Assembly (NCBI GenBank): GCA_965224215.1
Contig: CBDCYS010000012.1
Span: 71,407-135,406 of the forward strand
Origin: CBDCYS01 sp965224215
GTDB lineage: Bacteria; Acidobacteriota; Terriglobia; Bryobacterales; UBA6623
Direction: 5' to 3'
DNA: 64,000 nt
A model generated the notes under the pieces. It saw only the letters and a list, made by a program, of their open reading frames with translations. It did no database searches and was not told where the DNA came from. This document shows, in pieces, positions 55,952 to 64,000 of this stretch. Numbering within the stretch: the first letter of the stretch is position 1; each line of letters opens with the position of its first letter. A program made the position numbers and the translations under genes.

Positions 55952-56301
55952 CGGTCACGGCCACTACCGGCCCGCCTCTCTGGAGCGCGTTGGGGTTTGG
56001 TGGTCTGGAAAAATGACACAAAGAAAATGACTGTAGTGTGTCAAACGCTATAGCAAAGACCCCGTGTGTTGCAAGCTAGGACAGTCACCACTTCGACTGA
56101 AACTCTTCGCAGGCAGACCCAGAGCTATCCCAAGCGGTTTACCGATGGTTCGCGTCCATTCAGCGGTTGTGACTGTTCGCTCAACGCCCACCATGGTAGG
56201 CTTTTCGTTGGCTGGACACAACGCGTCTCAGCGTTTGACTGGTGAAGCAGAAGACAAGCAAACCGTCGGGGACACCATGTCTGCCAAGTATTTTTCTCCC
56301 A

Positions 56302-57332
56302 GGTGGGTATCCGGTTGACTCAGGTAGCCCCAAGATGTAGTATGCCGGCAGATGGAAGATTACCCTCAGAACCTGACAGAGTTCGAGGCCCGTTTTAGCA
56401 GTGAGGAGGCCTGCCGGGAGTATCTGTTCCGGCGGCGCTGGCCGGACGGTTTCCGCTGTCCGGGTTGCGGTTGTGGAAAGTCGTGGCCTTTGCGAAAAGT
56501 GCTGCTGCAGTGCGCTGCGTGTGGGCGCCAAACCTCGGTGACCGCCGGGACCATCTTTCAGGACACGCGCAGCCCTTTGCCGTTGTGGTTTCGTGCGATG
56601 TGGTGGGTCACCACCCAAAAGACCGGAGCCAGCGCTTTGGGACTTCAAAGAGTGTTGGGGCTCAACAGGTACGAAACGGCTTGGACCTGACTGCACAAAA
56701 TGCGGCGCGCGATGGTGCGGCCGGGACGGGATTTGCTGGCCGGGACGGTGGAAGTCGATGAAAGCTACTGGGGCGGGCTCGAAGAGGGCCTGCGGGGCCG
56801 AAACCTGAAAAACAAAGCATTGATCGCAGTAGCCGCTCAAGAGGATGGGTGGGGTATCGGCCGGATTCGCATGAAGAGAATCGAGGATGCCTCGGGCGAG
56901 AGCCTGTTGCCTTTCGTGGAGGAGTGCATCGAGCCGGGCAGCGTGGTGCATACCGACGGCTGGCCCGGTTACTCCGGGTTGAAAAAGGAAGGCTACGTCC
57001 ATCAGGTCACAGTTGTCAGCAGGCAGGAGCAGTCCGCGTCGGAATTGATGCCCCGCGTCCACCGCGTGATGTCACTGCTCAAGCGCTGGCTGCTGGGCAC
57101 CCATCAGGGCGCCGTGAGCCACAAACATCTGGACTACTACCTGGACGAGTTCACCTTCCGTTTCAACCGCCGCAAATCCAAAAGCCGCGGCAAACTCTTC
57201 TATCGGCTCGTCCAGCAGGCGGTAGCCGTGGATCCCGCGACTTACAAGATGATTGTTCACCCGGTTACAGAACCCAAGAAAATCCCCAAACCACAAGATA
57301 TTGGGGCTACCTGAGTCAACCGGATACCCATC
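56302..57332 (+). mobile_element. IS1595-family element, copy 2
   Basis: Ends GGTGGGTATCCGG... (56302) and ...CCGGATACCCATC (57332) are inverted repeats continuing for over 25 bp with few mismatches. TTCTCCCA is directly repeated at 56294-56301 and 57333-57340. Its transposase carries an in-frame stop. Confidence 0.93.
56352..57314 (+). pseudogene. IS1595-family transposase with an in-frame TGA
   Basis: The frame from the ATG at 56352 has the zinc ribbon (FRCPGCGCGKSWPL, LLQCAACGRQTSVT) and stops with TGA at 56688-56690, in the phrase RYETAW-T-stop-LHKMRRAM. Family members have Trp at this position (TGG to TGA). The same frame then continues intact: GTVEVDESYWGGLEEGLRGR, EPGSVVHTDGWPGYSGLKKE and HQGAVSHKHLDYYLDEFTFR to the stop at 57314. 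So one nonsense substitution inactivates the gene. Confidence 0.9.
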
Positions 57333-58007
57333 TTCTCCCAACTATGTGACGGCACGAACCCAATTTCGGAAGGCAGTGGAGAAGGCAGGCGGTTGAGGGC
57401 GCTGCAAATCGATGCGAAGGGTCCGAATGGGGAAGAATTGACAATCGACATCGCGTGGTTTGGCGCGGAAAAGCCCAAGCGTGTGCTTGTGCATTCGAGT
57501 GGGCTACATGGCGTAGAGGCATTCGCCGGCTCTGCCGTCCAGCTACAGTGGCTGGACGAGGGCATTCTGTCCACATCCTCGGATTCGGCGGTTGTGCTGG
57601 TCCATGTGCTGAACCCGTTCGGAATGGCCTGGCTCCGAAGATTCAACGAGAGCTGCGTTGACTTGAATCGGAATTTCCTCGGACCAGGAGAGTTATACCG
57701 GGGTGCCCCTACGGGTTACGACAAGCTTGACTCCTTCGTGAACCCTCCCAGTCCACCCGGTTGGGATCTGTACTACTCTCGTGTTCTTTGGCTCATTGCC
57801 CGGCACGGCATGTCACCTCTCAAGGAAGTAATTGCGGGGGGACAATATGAATACCCGAAGGGGCTTTTCTTCGGCGGATCGAAACTCGAAGAAGGACCCC
57901 GGAAGGTCGAAGAATTCGTGCGCGAGAGTCTGGGATCATCCGCCGACCATCTCGTAGTCGTTGACGTGCACACGGGGCTGGGGCCATTTGCCTTTGATAC
58001 TTTGTTC

Positions 58008-59325
58008 CACTACTGTCCGGTTAAAAGTCGAATAGAATCAGCTGGTTAGGGTCATCGAGTAAGTTTTCGTGGGAGTCGGACGGCTGCAAGGCCTGTAAAA
58101 TGGGCGTTTTCTCGAAAAGGGTAACGCTGAGAATCTGTAGAATTTGGTAGCGACTCGCCTCCAGGCCCAACCTCTTGCGCGCGATCGCGACCAGTACGTA
58201 AACCGAGACCGCGATCCAGATTTGCGTCTTCACGGCGTTCTCGCTGGTACCGTAAAACTGCTTGATCCGCAGGAGCTGCTTGATCCACTTGAAGAACAAC
58301 TCGATCTGCCAACGCGACTTGTAGATGCGGGCGATGGTCAGCGCCGGGAGCGCGAAGTTGTTGGTCAGGAACTTCAGCCGCTTGTTCGTCGCGGCGTCAA
58401 AGTAGCTGATCCGCCGCAACGGGTCCGGATACGCCAGGGCCGACTCGATGGCAGTCAGTAGGACGGTCTGATCCGAGCGCACCCCCGTGGACTTGTCGAC
58501 GGGATGCGAGTAGCGCCGTTGGCGCAAGATGTTCTTCTTGGTTCGCACGACGAAGAACGACGAGCAGAGGGTGAACACGAAGAGACGTTCGAAATCGACG
58601 TAGGCCCGATCCATGATGTAGAAGGCGCCGGGCTCGGGGAGGAACTCGTCGAGGATGTTGACGTCGTGCGTTTTGCCAGCGGTAATGCGGATAAACGTGG
58701 GGATGTTACCCCGCAGGTCCAACAGCGTGTGCATCTTCAGGGCGGCCTTGTGCCGGCGGAACTTGGCCCAGGGGAACAGCGAGAGGCACAGATCGATGGT
58801 GGTCGAGTCCAGAGCGTAGAGACTTTGATCGAGATCCACGCCGATCGGATCGCGGGCGTACAAAGGCCGCGCGATGCGAATCAAGACCTGGGCGAAATCG
58901 GCATAGATCCGCCAGTCGCGCGACTCGTTGGCGTCGGCCAGTGTGGAGCGCGCCACCTGGGAGCGGAATCCCCTGTGGTAGAGCTTGGCGCCGAGCGAAC
59001 GCAGGCACGCTTCGATGTCGCGCAGGCTTTCGCGGTAGGTCAGCTGGGCGAACGCCATGCAGAGGAACTGATCCCAGCAGGAAAAGCCGCGCCATCTGCG
59101 ATCCCCGTCGTAGCGGCTTACGCAGCGGCGGAATTCGCGATCCGGAAGGAAGCTGATCAACTGAGAGAATACGGTGCGGCCGAGGTCATGAACCATTGTC
59201 GGCCGCCTCCGAAGTCGTTCCAGCCGTCCTTCGCCGTTCAAATCGCGGCAAGGGGAAAACAGCCCTAAGCTATGCTGGAACAATCAGTTGCCGCTCGCCA
59301 GTGAGTCGTTAACCGGACAGTAGTG
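58008..59325 (-). mobile_element. IS4-family element
   Basis: Inverted repeats CACTACTGTCCGGTTAA (58008-58024) and TTAACCGGACAGTAGTG (59309-59325), and an exact 9-bp target duplication ACTTTGTTC at 57999-58007 and 59326-59334. The transposase is intact. Confidence 0.95.
58021..59196 (-). CDS. IS4-family DDE transposase
   Basis: I start at the ATG at 59196, which follows GGAGGCGGCCGACA; an upstream in-frame ATG at 59283 adds 29 residues but reaches into the element end. The 391-residue protein has IS4 blocks: FSQLISFLPDREFRRCVSRY, GFSCWDQFLCMAFAQLTYRE, SLRDIEACLRSL, the first Asp in LYALDSTTIDLCLSLFPWAK, the second in GAFYIMDRAYVDFERLFVFT and the Y-2-R-3-E-6-K block YKSRWQIELFFKWIKQLLRI. Full length and probably functional. 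Confidence 0.94.
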   Translation of the reverse strand: MVHDLGRTVFSQLISFLPDREFRRCVSRYDGDRRWRGFSCWDQFLCMAFAQLTYRESLRDIEACLRSLGAKLYHRGFRSQVARSTLADANESRDWRIYADFAQVLIRIARPLYARDPIGVDLDQSLYALDSTTIDLCLSLFPWAKFRRHKAALKMHTLLDLRGNIPTFIRITAGKTHDVNILDEFLPEPGAFYIMDRAYVDFERLFVFTLCSSFFVVRTKKNILRQRRYSHPVDKSTGVRSDQTVLLTAIESALAYPDPLRRISYFDAATNKRLKFLTNNFALPALTIARIYKSRWQIELFFKWIKQLLRIKQFYGTSENAVKTQIWIAVSVYVLVAIARKRLGLEASRYQILQILSVTLFEKTPILQALQPSDSHENLLDDPNQLILFDF

Positions 59326-59813
59326 ACTTTGTTCGTTCACGCAGATGACGAAGGTTCCAGGATCTACCAAGTAATGAAGAAAACTTTTGGAGTGCGCGTT
59401 GCGTCCTTGGACCCGAATCGCGGTCCGGCCTTCAAAATAAAGGGAGTCTACGACTCCATGTATTCCCGCGTCCTTCCGGCTGCGGAAGTGTTTTTCCTTT
59501 GCCAGGAGTTCGGCACGTATCACGCAGTACGCGTTCTGAGAGCGCTCCGCGCAGAGAACCGTTGGCACCACTACGGAGATGGGATGGTTGATCACCCGAC
59601 GAAGAATGAACTAAGGGAGAAGTTCTCTCCGGATGATCAGTCTTGGCGGCAAACCGTCTTACAGCGAGGCCGCGAAGTAATCAGCCAAGCGATGGGCTTA
59701 GCCTTCGGTGGTTGAACCGGCATACACCGTCAAGCCAGGGTACCGCCCCTTGTCTTCTTGAAAACCTCTCGCGGCTCGCAAGGGCGGTTCGGTGGAGAGG
59801 TGGATTGCGGGGG

Positions 59814-60340
59814 TCACCACTTCTGCTGAAACTCTTCGACAACGTGCTCGGGCGAGAGGTTGAGGTAGATCTCGGTTGTCTGGAGCGTGTCATGCCCCAG
59901 TAGGCGCTGGAGCGTCGGCAGGGAGATTCCTTTCTGGATTGCCGTGACGGCAAAGGTATGCCTCAAGACGTGAGGGGAGACCTTGCGGCTGATGCGGGCG
60001 CGGTTAGCAAGGCGCTTCAGCATGCGCTGGATGGTGCGGGTACTGAAGCGGAAGGTTTCGTGTAATGCAAAGTAGCCCTCGATGAGGGGCTGGATGCGGG
60101 CCTCAAAGGAATGACGCGACGCTTGGATTTGCGGCCAAAGGGTCCGCCTTTGCCGTAGATCATCAGGCGGTGAGTCTGCCAGTCGAGATTCGCTCGTTTG
60201 AGGTTGGCAAGCTCGGAGACCCGGAGACCGGTGTCAAGAAGGGTCCAGACGACGAGTTTTTCTTCGTGGGGGGTACAGGCGTTGGCCAAGCGGGTTGCTT
60301 CATCTCCGGTAAGAGGTTCGCGTTTGTACTGGTAGCGCAT
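59814..60340 (-). pseudogene. Tyrosine recombinase, frameshifted
   Basis: From the ATG at 60340: MRYQYKREPLTGDEATRLAN, then LLDTGLRVSELANLKRANLD, which carries the first catalytic Arg (G-L-R-V-S-E). At about 60105 the frame shifts from RRVIPL into SFEARIQPLIEGYFALHETF and then HVLRHTFAVTAIQKGISLPT (His/Arg) and LQRLLGHDTLQTTEIYLNLS (His and nucleophile Tyr). All catalytic residues are present across the two frames. It has no N-terminal core-binding SAM-like domain, so it is shorter than XerC. Upstream at 60516 is a second palindrome with a six-base centre. Confidence 0.82.
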
Positions 60341-60589
60341 GGAGGCGTGGGGCAGATGCCGTGAATTCTCTAGGATTGCGGCAGTCTGTCGCAATCTTAT
60401 AGGGGCATCGTACAGGAAATAAACAACTTAGGGAAGAGTCAGCTGCGGAAGCGTCGCGATTAAGGGGGGAAGGCGACAGTCCTGGGCCAGATTGCTGAGG
60501 TGGGTTGGTTGCAGCCGATAATATACTTTATCGTCCAGTAAATCAAGAGTGGCGGGGACACTGGTCAGCCGGTTAAGATCAGATGAGCC

Positions 60590-61255
60590 ATGCGCCTTAC
60601 GACAGTCGTGCTGTTCATATTGTTCTTGGTTGGTGGTCGCCTTGCCCGATCTCAAGCGCTGTCGGATATGGACTTGGCGGCTTTAGTCGAGGCCACATAC
60701 GCCAACTGCCAAGGAGCTGCTTTTTCGACACAGCAGCGGATAGTTCGCAATCTCTGGGATCGCGTGTTCATGAGTCCAATGGAAGTTGAATCGGCGACCA
60801 CTAATGCGTTGGAAAGCGCTACGACGCGATCTTGGTCACCGATCTCAAAGCTTTGCAAGGGACTGACGTTCAAGGACGCAAACTCAACGGGTCTAGCGAG
60901 CTTGGGCGTGACGCTTCGCCCTCCTTCGAAAGGCAGCACTCGCGCCCCCCTCGCCTATTGGAAAGGACCTGTGGCAGAGACGTGGACGTCTAGAGGAATT
61001 TTCACCATTGTCGGCGCTTCGGTGGATCAACTGGACGGACTCAGGAAAGGCTCCAAATTCTCATTCACAGGTCGGATTCTTGGTCTATCTGCTTCCGGTC
61101 CAGTGTCTGATCCAGGTCACTTGAGCGTGACGGTTTGGCTCGATTCTCTGGAACTTCCCAAGCAAATGCTCTCCTGCCCAGATGGACATGAATACCCCGT
61201 TACCTCCAACTTTGCTTTCTGCCCTAAAGATGGCAAGCCGGTCAAGGCGCGCTAG
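60590..61255 (+). CDS. Secreted protein with C-terminal zinc-ribbon-like motif
   Basis: The 221-residue protein begins with a signal peptide (MRLTTVVLFILFLVGGRLAR, cleavage near SQA). The mature part carries two Cys (about 40 and 89) and a beta-rich stretch (GIFTIVGASVDQLDGLRKGS, FTGRILGLS) that could be an OB-like or soluble ligand-binding domain. The end reads LSCPDGHEYPVTSNFAFCPK then DGKPV, a CxxxH ... CxxDG zinc ribbon. No family recognised. Orientation opposes the flanking broken recombinase genes. Confidence 0.6.
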   Translation: MRLTTVVLFILFLVGGRLARSQALSDMDLAALVEATYANCQGAAFSTQQRIVRNLWDRVFMSPMEVESATTNALESATTRSWSPISKLCKGLTFKDANSTGLASLGVTLRPPSKGSTRAPLAYWKGPVAETWTSRGIFTIVGASVDQLDGLRKGSKFSFTGRILGLSASGPVSDPGHLSVTVWLDSLELPKQMLSCPDGHEYPVTSNFAFCPKDGKPVKAR

Positions 61256-61416
61256 CCTAGGGGTTCTGTGGCTGCAACAACCCTTCCCCCATAGTGTTGC
61301 AGCGGACCGCTGCAGCCGGCCACTCCGCTTGAATCCGGTTGCTGGCGATAATGGCGTTTTCTCGACAGCTAGCGGTGGGGCACTGGCTGTCGCAATATTT
61401 AGGCGAAAGACGACAG

Positions 61417-61515
61417 CTAGCGGCCGCCGAGGCGGTTGCGACGTGTCAAGATAATCAGCACGAGCAAAACCACCGCCAAAATTCCGTAGATGACCCGGAG
61501 TGTTGCGGGGTCCAT
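61417..61515 (-). CDS. Small single-pass membrane protein (32 residues)
   Basis: From the ATG at 61515, preceded by CGGAGACTGAAACCC: MDPATLRVIYGILAVVLLVL then IILTRRNRLGGR. A single helix with a basic cytoplasmic end. Too short for any family call; supported only by the ribosome site and helix. Confidence 0.35.
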   Translation of the reverse strand: MDPATLRVIYGILAVVLLVLIILTRRNRLGGR

Positions 61516-61636
61516 GGGTTTCAGTCTCCGGTCGGCAGCATAGCAGGTCTGGTGATAAAAAACTCGCTTTAACGAGCCGCTCTGAGCGGCTGTCTCGGGT
61601 CGAGGAAGGGGTAACCGCCCGGAAATCAAAAAAGTC

Positions 61637-61676
61637 CGCCACGGGCGGGGATTTGGCCCGTGGTGGGGTTTTATTT
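61637..61676. terminator. Hairpin terminator
   Basis: CGCCACGGGC (61637-61646) pairs with GCCCGTGGTG (61656-61665, one G-U). TTTTATTT follows on the plus strand; AAAAAA at 61628-61633 gives a U-run on the minus strand directly after the small zinc-ribbon gene. Confidence 0.75.
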
Positions 61677-61679
61677 CGA

Positions 61680-61850
61680 CTACTCCCTCCACCCAGCGAT
61701 CGAGAGGACCGGTAATCGCCGGCGTCTCGGCGCGACCACGAGGATGTTCTTAGGCCCACATTCAAAGCAGCGCATGATCCACTGACCAGCGTCAGGTTCA
61801 GCTGGCGCGGTCAGGCGGGCATAGCAGTTTTTGCAGGTGGGATTTTTCAT
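61680..61850 (-). CDS. Small zinc-ribbon protein (56 residues)
   Basis: The ATG at 61850 gives MKNPTCKNCYARLTAPAEPD, then AGQWIMRCFECGPKNILVV and a basic tail. Two CxxC knuckles fit a zinc ribbon. Similar tiny proteins occur widely in soil bacteria. It ends just before a terminator. A longer frame to 62033 exists but has no ribosome site and overlaps the next gene. Confidence 0.5.
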   Translation of the reverse strand: MKNPTCKNCYARLTAPAEPDAGQWIMRCFECGPKNILVVAPRRRRLPVLSIAGWRE

Positions 61851-61872
61851 GGTGGTGCTTGGCGCAGCGGCT

Positions 61873-62266
61873 TCACCGATAGTACCAACAGGGGTAGCAG
61901 AGAGCTTCGGCATAAACCGGGCGGCCGTCGACGAGCTGGTCCACGCGAACACCAGTGGCCTGTCGACCGTTGACAGCCCATCTGATTCCCGATGAAACCT
62001 GCAGACCGGGCAGAATAGCATGCATTGACCCACGTCTCACCGCGCTTGCTAAATCTGTCTTCGCAATCGGCACACAAAAATGGAGCTGTGACATGTGCAG
62101 GTCTTCTGACGGGCTTTTTTCCCCTGGCCACCACAACCGGATTCGGATTGTCCTCACCACGGTCGAGGAGCAGCTTGTGCAGTGCGCGTGACAAGAGATG
62201 GCTGTTCCGGAGCTCCCTCTCCTGGTGACACAAGCCACAGCGGCCCTGCCTAGGCGCAGCTCCCAC
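61873..62266 (-). pseudogene. HNH-like zinc-binding protein, frameshifted
   Basis: The start of the frame reads GRCGLCHQERELRNSHLLSR then ALHKLLLDRGEDNP and HVTAPFLCADCEDRFSKRGE, the C-x2-C ... SH ... C-x2-C pattern of an uncharacterised HNH-like family. After ARSAGF the frame ends in missense. The alternative frame continues through VSSGIRWAVNGRQATGVRVD to 61873. A shift near 62015 is implied, and much of the usual length is missing. Confidence 0.45.
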
Positions 62267-62357
62267 TACAGTTCCACCTCAAATCATCGTAGCCTCGGAG
62301 GAGAGGCACCGCCGAGGTGACATCTACGCGTAGCCGTAGACGCCATACCCGGCCCCC

Positions 62358-63290
62358 TCAAACTACGGGGATCCGCTCTATTTCATCCAAGGTGATCTCC
62401 CCCTGGCTGCGATCGTAGAGCTTCGTCGTTCGGCTGGACTCGTGCGCGGCGATTTCCTGCGCGGTCTCAAGACTCCCGCCATTGCGCAGGTATTCGGTAA
62501 TGCCGCTGCCGCGCCAGCTGTGCGGGTTGGTGGGTCGTCGAAAGGCCCGCGGCTTTCGAGCGCCGCTTGACCATCTGCCAAGCCTTGTGGCGGGGGAGCG
62601 GCTCATCGCTGAGCGCTTGCCGGCGATAGAGCGCCGGGAACAGGGGAGACTTCTTCCTCTGCCCCAGCCCGGCGGCCTGGATGTAGGCGTCGAGGTACTC
62701 CTCGAGCTTGTGGTGCGCCATCAGCGTGTGGTGCTTGCCGCCTTTCTCGTGCAGCCGCACGAACTAGCGCTTGCCCTGCTGGTAGTAGTCCTCGACTCGC
62801 ATCGCAACCACCGCACCGACGCGGGCGAAGGTGTAGAACATCACGGCGATCAGCGCCCGGTCGCGAAGACCGATGAGTTTCGTCGTGTCGATCGAGGCAA
62901 ACAGCAACCGGATCTCCTCGACGTTGAGCACCGGCGTCTTGCCGTGCTTGATCGTGTACTTGGGCCCGCGCACCGAAGAGGCCGGGTTGAACGGCAAAAC
63001 GCCGCCGGTGACCAAGTAGTCGAACAGTCCGCGGATCGCCGCCAGGTTTTGCTTGACGGTCGGCTTGCTTAAGAATTCCTGATTCTTGACGCGAGGATTG
63101 CGGGACGGGGTGACGGCAAGCTGCTCGATGTAGGCGGCCACCATCACCGGTTCAATCCGCTCGAGCGGCAGACCGCGAACTTCGCACCAATCCAGAAACG
63201 GCACGACCGCTCGAACATAGGCGAGACGTGTGTTCCGATTCCGAATCTCGGCCGTGAAAAAGTCCAAAAACCGCCGGGAGGCTTTTTCGC
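62358..63290 (-). pseudogene. Tyrosine recombinase (XerC-like integrase), one stop and one frameshift
   Basis: The core-binding domain is present (TRLAYVRAVVPFLDWCEVRG, KPTVKQNLAAIRGLFDYLVT), then the catalytic domain with LRDRALIAVMFYTFARVGAV holding the Arg equivalent. TAG at 62764-62766 replaces a Trp (family GKRWF) in QQGKR-stop-FVRLHEKGGKHHTL. A frameshift near 62535 is needed to reach HSWRGSGITEYLRNGGSLET, AQEIAAHESSRTTKLYDRSQ with His, Arg and Tyr. Upstream, the frame is fused in frame to the end of a formylglycine-generating-enzyme-like domain, so its original start is lost. Confidence 0.85.
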
Positions 63291-63450
63291 CGGCGCTCCA
63301 GGAGCCGCCGCGAAAGACTTTGGATTCACTTAGTGAAGGTCCTTGTGGATCACGTGCGGGCGAAGACGAGTAGGCGCGGGGCCCCTCCGCGCACCACTCA
63401 TAGACGTTACCCGCCATGTCGTACGGGCAAGATCCAAGAAACTATCGAAG
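63287..63450 (-). pseudogene. Formylglycine-generating-enzyme (SUMF1) fragment
   Basis: The minus strand reads GSCPYDMAGNVYEWCAEGPR and SKVFRGGSWSAG, the characteristic DMAGNVYEW and RGGSW blocks of FGE-sulfatase domains. It is about 50 residues of a domain of about 230 and is joined in frame at SWSAG to the recombinase EKASRRFLDFF. The join shows that recombination placed the integrase inside or at the end of an FGE gene. Confidence 0.7.
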
Positions 63451-63490
63451 GCCTCGCCCTATAGAAACCGCCGCTGCCGATTGCAGCGCT

Positions 63491-63690
63491 TTACCGCCAT
63501 TCAGCGAACTTCACGCCGAAATTGTTCAGCGCCAGACTCGCATTATACGAAACAACTTCATCTTCATCTTCAAGAGCCTCGGTCAACGGTCTGACAGCAC
63601 GCTCGTCACCTATTTGACCTAAGGACAGTACTGCCCTAGTCCGAGCCTTTTCGTCTTCGCTATCAAGCGCGCCTATTAACGATTCCACAA
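63491..63690 (-). pseudogene. HEAT-repeat protein, C-terminal fragment
   Basis: The frame reads LIGALDSEDEKARTRAVLSL then GQIGDERAVRPLTEALEDED and VVSYNASLALNNFGVKFAEW to the stop at 63491. It contains two PBS-lyase-type HEAT units. There is no start or signal nearby, and upstream residues (to 63835) are not HEAT-like, so this is a 3' remnant, possibly part of the same protein as the FGE fragment. Confidence 0.55.
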
Positions 63691-63876
63691 CCCAGTAGGG
63701 AAAAAGGTGGAACGCACCGGAAGATACGTTACGTTGTACCTGAATTATGCACTGCGGCGTGGACCTGAGGAGGGCTGAGCCGCAAGGGACCATTGGGGAC
63801 CCCCGAAAACATGGGGTAAAAAGGTAGGCTGGCAAAGATCCCAGCTTCGCCAGCCAACCCCAAGGAGGTCACCCAC

Positions 63877-64000
63877 ATGGTTACCAGACGAAAACAGCAT
63901 AGCTCCCAAAGGCCCGTCCAACAAGGCCCAGCCGTGACGGCCTCGCGGCCCAATAAAATCGGGGCTTCGACGCCTTACCACTTCCGCGGCAGGAAGCCGA
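63877..64000 (+). CDS. Probable transposase N-terminus, runs off window
   Basis: CAAGGAGGTCACCCAC gives a strong ribosome site before ATG at 63877. The first 41 residues (MVTRRKQHSSQRPVQQGPAV then TPYHFRGRKP) are basic, and the P-Y-x-F-x-G-R pattern resembles the N-terminus of IS1380-family transposases. The window ends here, so this is tentative. Confidence 0.35.
   Translation, partial: MVTRRKQHSSQRPVQQGPAVTASRPNKIGASTPYHFRGRKP

Larger units (their letters stand above)
56277..59715 (+). pseudogene. DUF2817 (M14-like peptidase) gene split by two insertion sequences
   Basis: Three pieces join exactly when the two elements and one copy of each target duplication are removed. Piece 1 (56277-56301): ATG TCT GCC AAG TAT TTT TCT CCC A, giving MSAKYFSP. 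Piece 2 (57341-58007): NYVTARTQFRKAVEKAGG, then a frameshift near 57390, then LRALQIDAKGPNGEELTIDI, SSGLHGVEAFAGSAVQLQWL with the His/Glu zinc residues of the HGVE block, HVLNPFGMAWLRRFNESCVD and LNRNF. Piece 3 (59335-59715): VHADDEGSRIYQVMKKTFGV, then EFGTYHAVRVLRALRAENRW. The total is about 357 codons. These match DUF2817, M14-type zinc carboxypeptidases. The host gene was inactivated. Confidence 0.9.

Overview
The window looks like a chromosomal segment of a GC-rich soil bacterium of the Acidobacteriota, most likely the Bryobacterales/Solibacter lineage. Evidence: a large secreted protein ending in the Solibacter-type C-terminal domain, two PQQ (quinoprotein) dehydrogenases, a DUF1501/planctomycete-cytochrome (PSD1-type) gene pair, menaquinone synthesis by the futalosine route (mqnE), a class II ribonucleotide reductase, and a paired M16 peptidase locus of the kind seen in that phylum. 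No rRNA, tRNA or CRISPR array was found. Taxonomy is inferred from gene content only.

Layout. 1-5.8 kb: edge of a GT5 glycosyltransferase, a Tat-exported quinoprotein dehydrogenase, an uncharacterised secreted protein and pyrC. 5.8-7.5 kb: an intact IS110-family (IS1111-like) element with 15-bp inverted repeats and a long 3' non-coding part. 7.6-10.1 kb: a quinoprotein alcohol dehydrogenase with an XoxF-like Asp-x-Asp motif, coupled to a di-haem-type cytochrome whose second haem site is broken. 10.2-12.0 kb: a second IS110-type element, decayed. 12.3-22 kb: secreted repeat protein (frameshifted), AIM24-type protein (frameshifted), an antitoxin with a toxin remnant, and the DUF1501 + PSD1 pair. 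22.8-24.6 kb: a sulfite-exporter-like permease with a PLP desulfhydrase/sulfo-lyase. 24.7-31.4 kb: nrdJ, argD, mqnE. 32.0-35.6 kb: sucrose-phosphate synthase and sucrose synthase joined out of frame by an apparent internal deletion. 35.6-36.4 kb: IS5-family element. 36.4-43 kb: metW/metX, a histone H1-like protein and two M16 peptidase genes.

43-64 kb is an accessory, decaying zone: a 5' group II intron remnant that interrupts a secreted-protein gene, IS903-group, IS1595 (two), IS4 and probable IS1380 elements, several with clean target duplications, two broken tyrosine recombinases, and many frameshifted or truncated genes. Embedded in it are two compact intact-looking groups: (a) a minus-strand run for a small protein, a DUF4440 lipoprotein, a zinc-ribbon protein, a ferritin-like protein and a CBS protein (48.4-50.5 kb); (b) a plus-strand operon of two DUF1538 membrane proteins, a PII-like protein and a CBS protein (51.5-53.8 kb), bounded by truncated foreign genes on both sides. 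The latter is the best candidate for an undescribed system: a membrane transporter pair with two built-in nucleotide- or metabolite-sensing partners.

The most notable genome history is a DUF2817 (M14-like) gene that can be reassembled across two insertion sequences and one frameshift. Sequence errors could explain some single-base frameshifts, but in-frame stop substitutions and deletions show that real decay is present.
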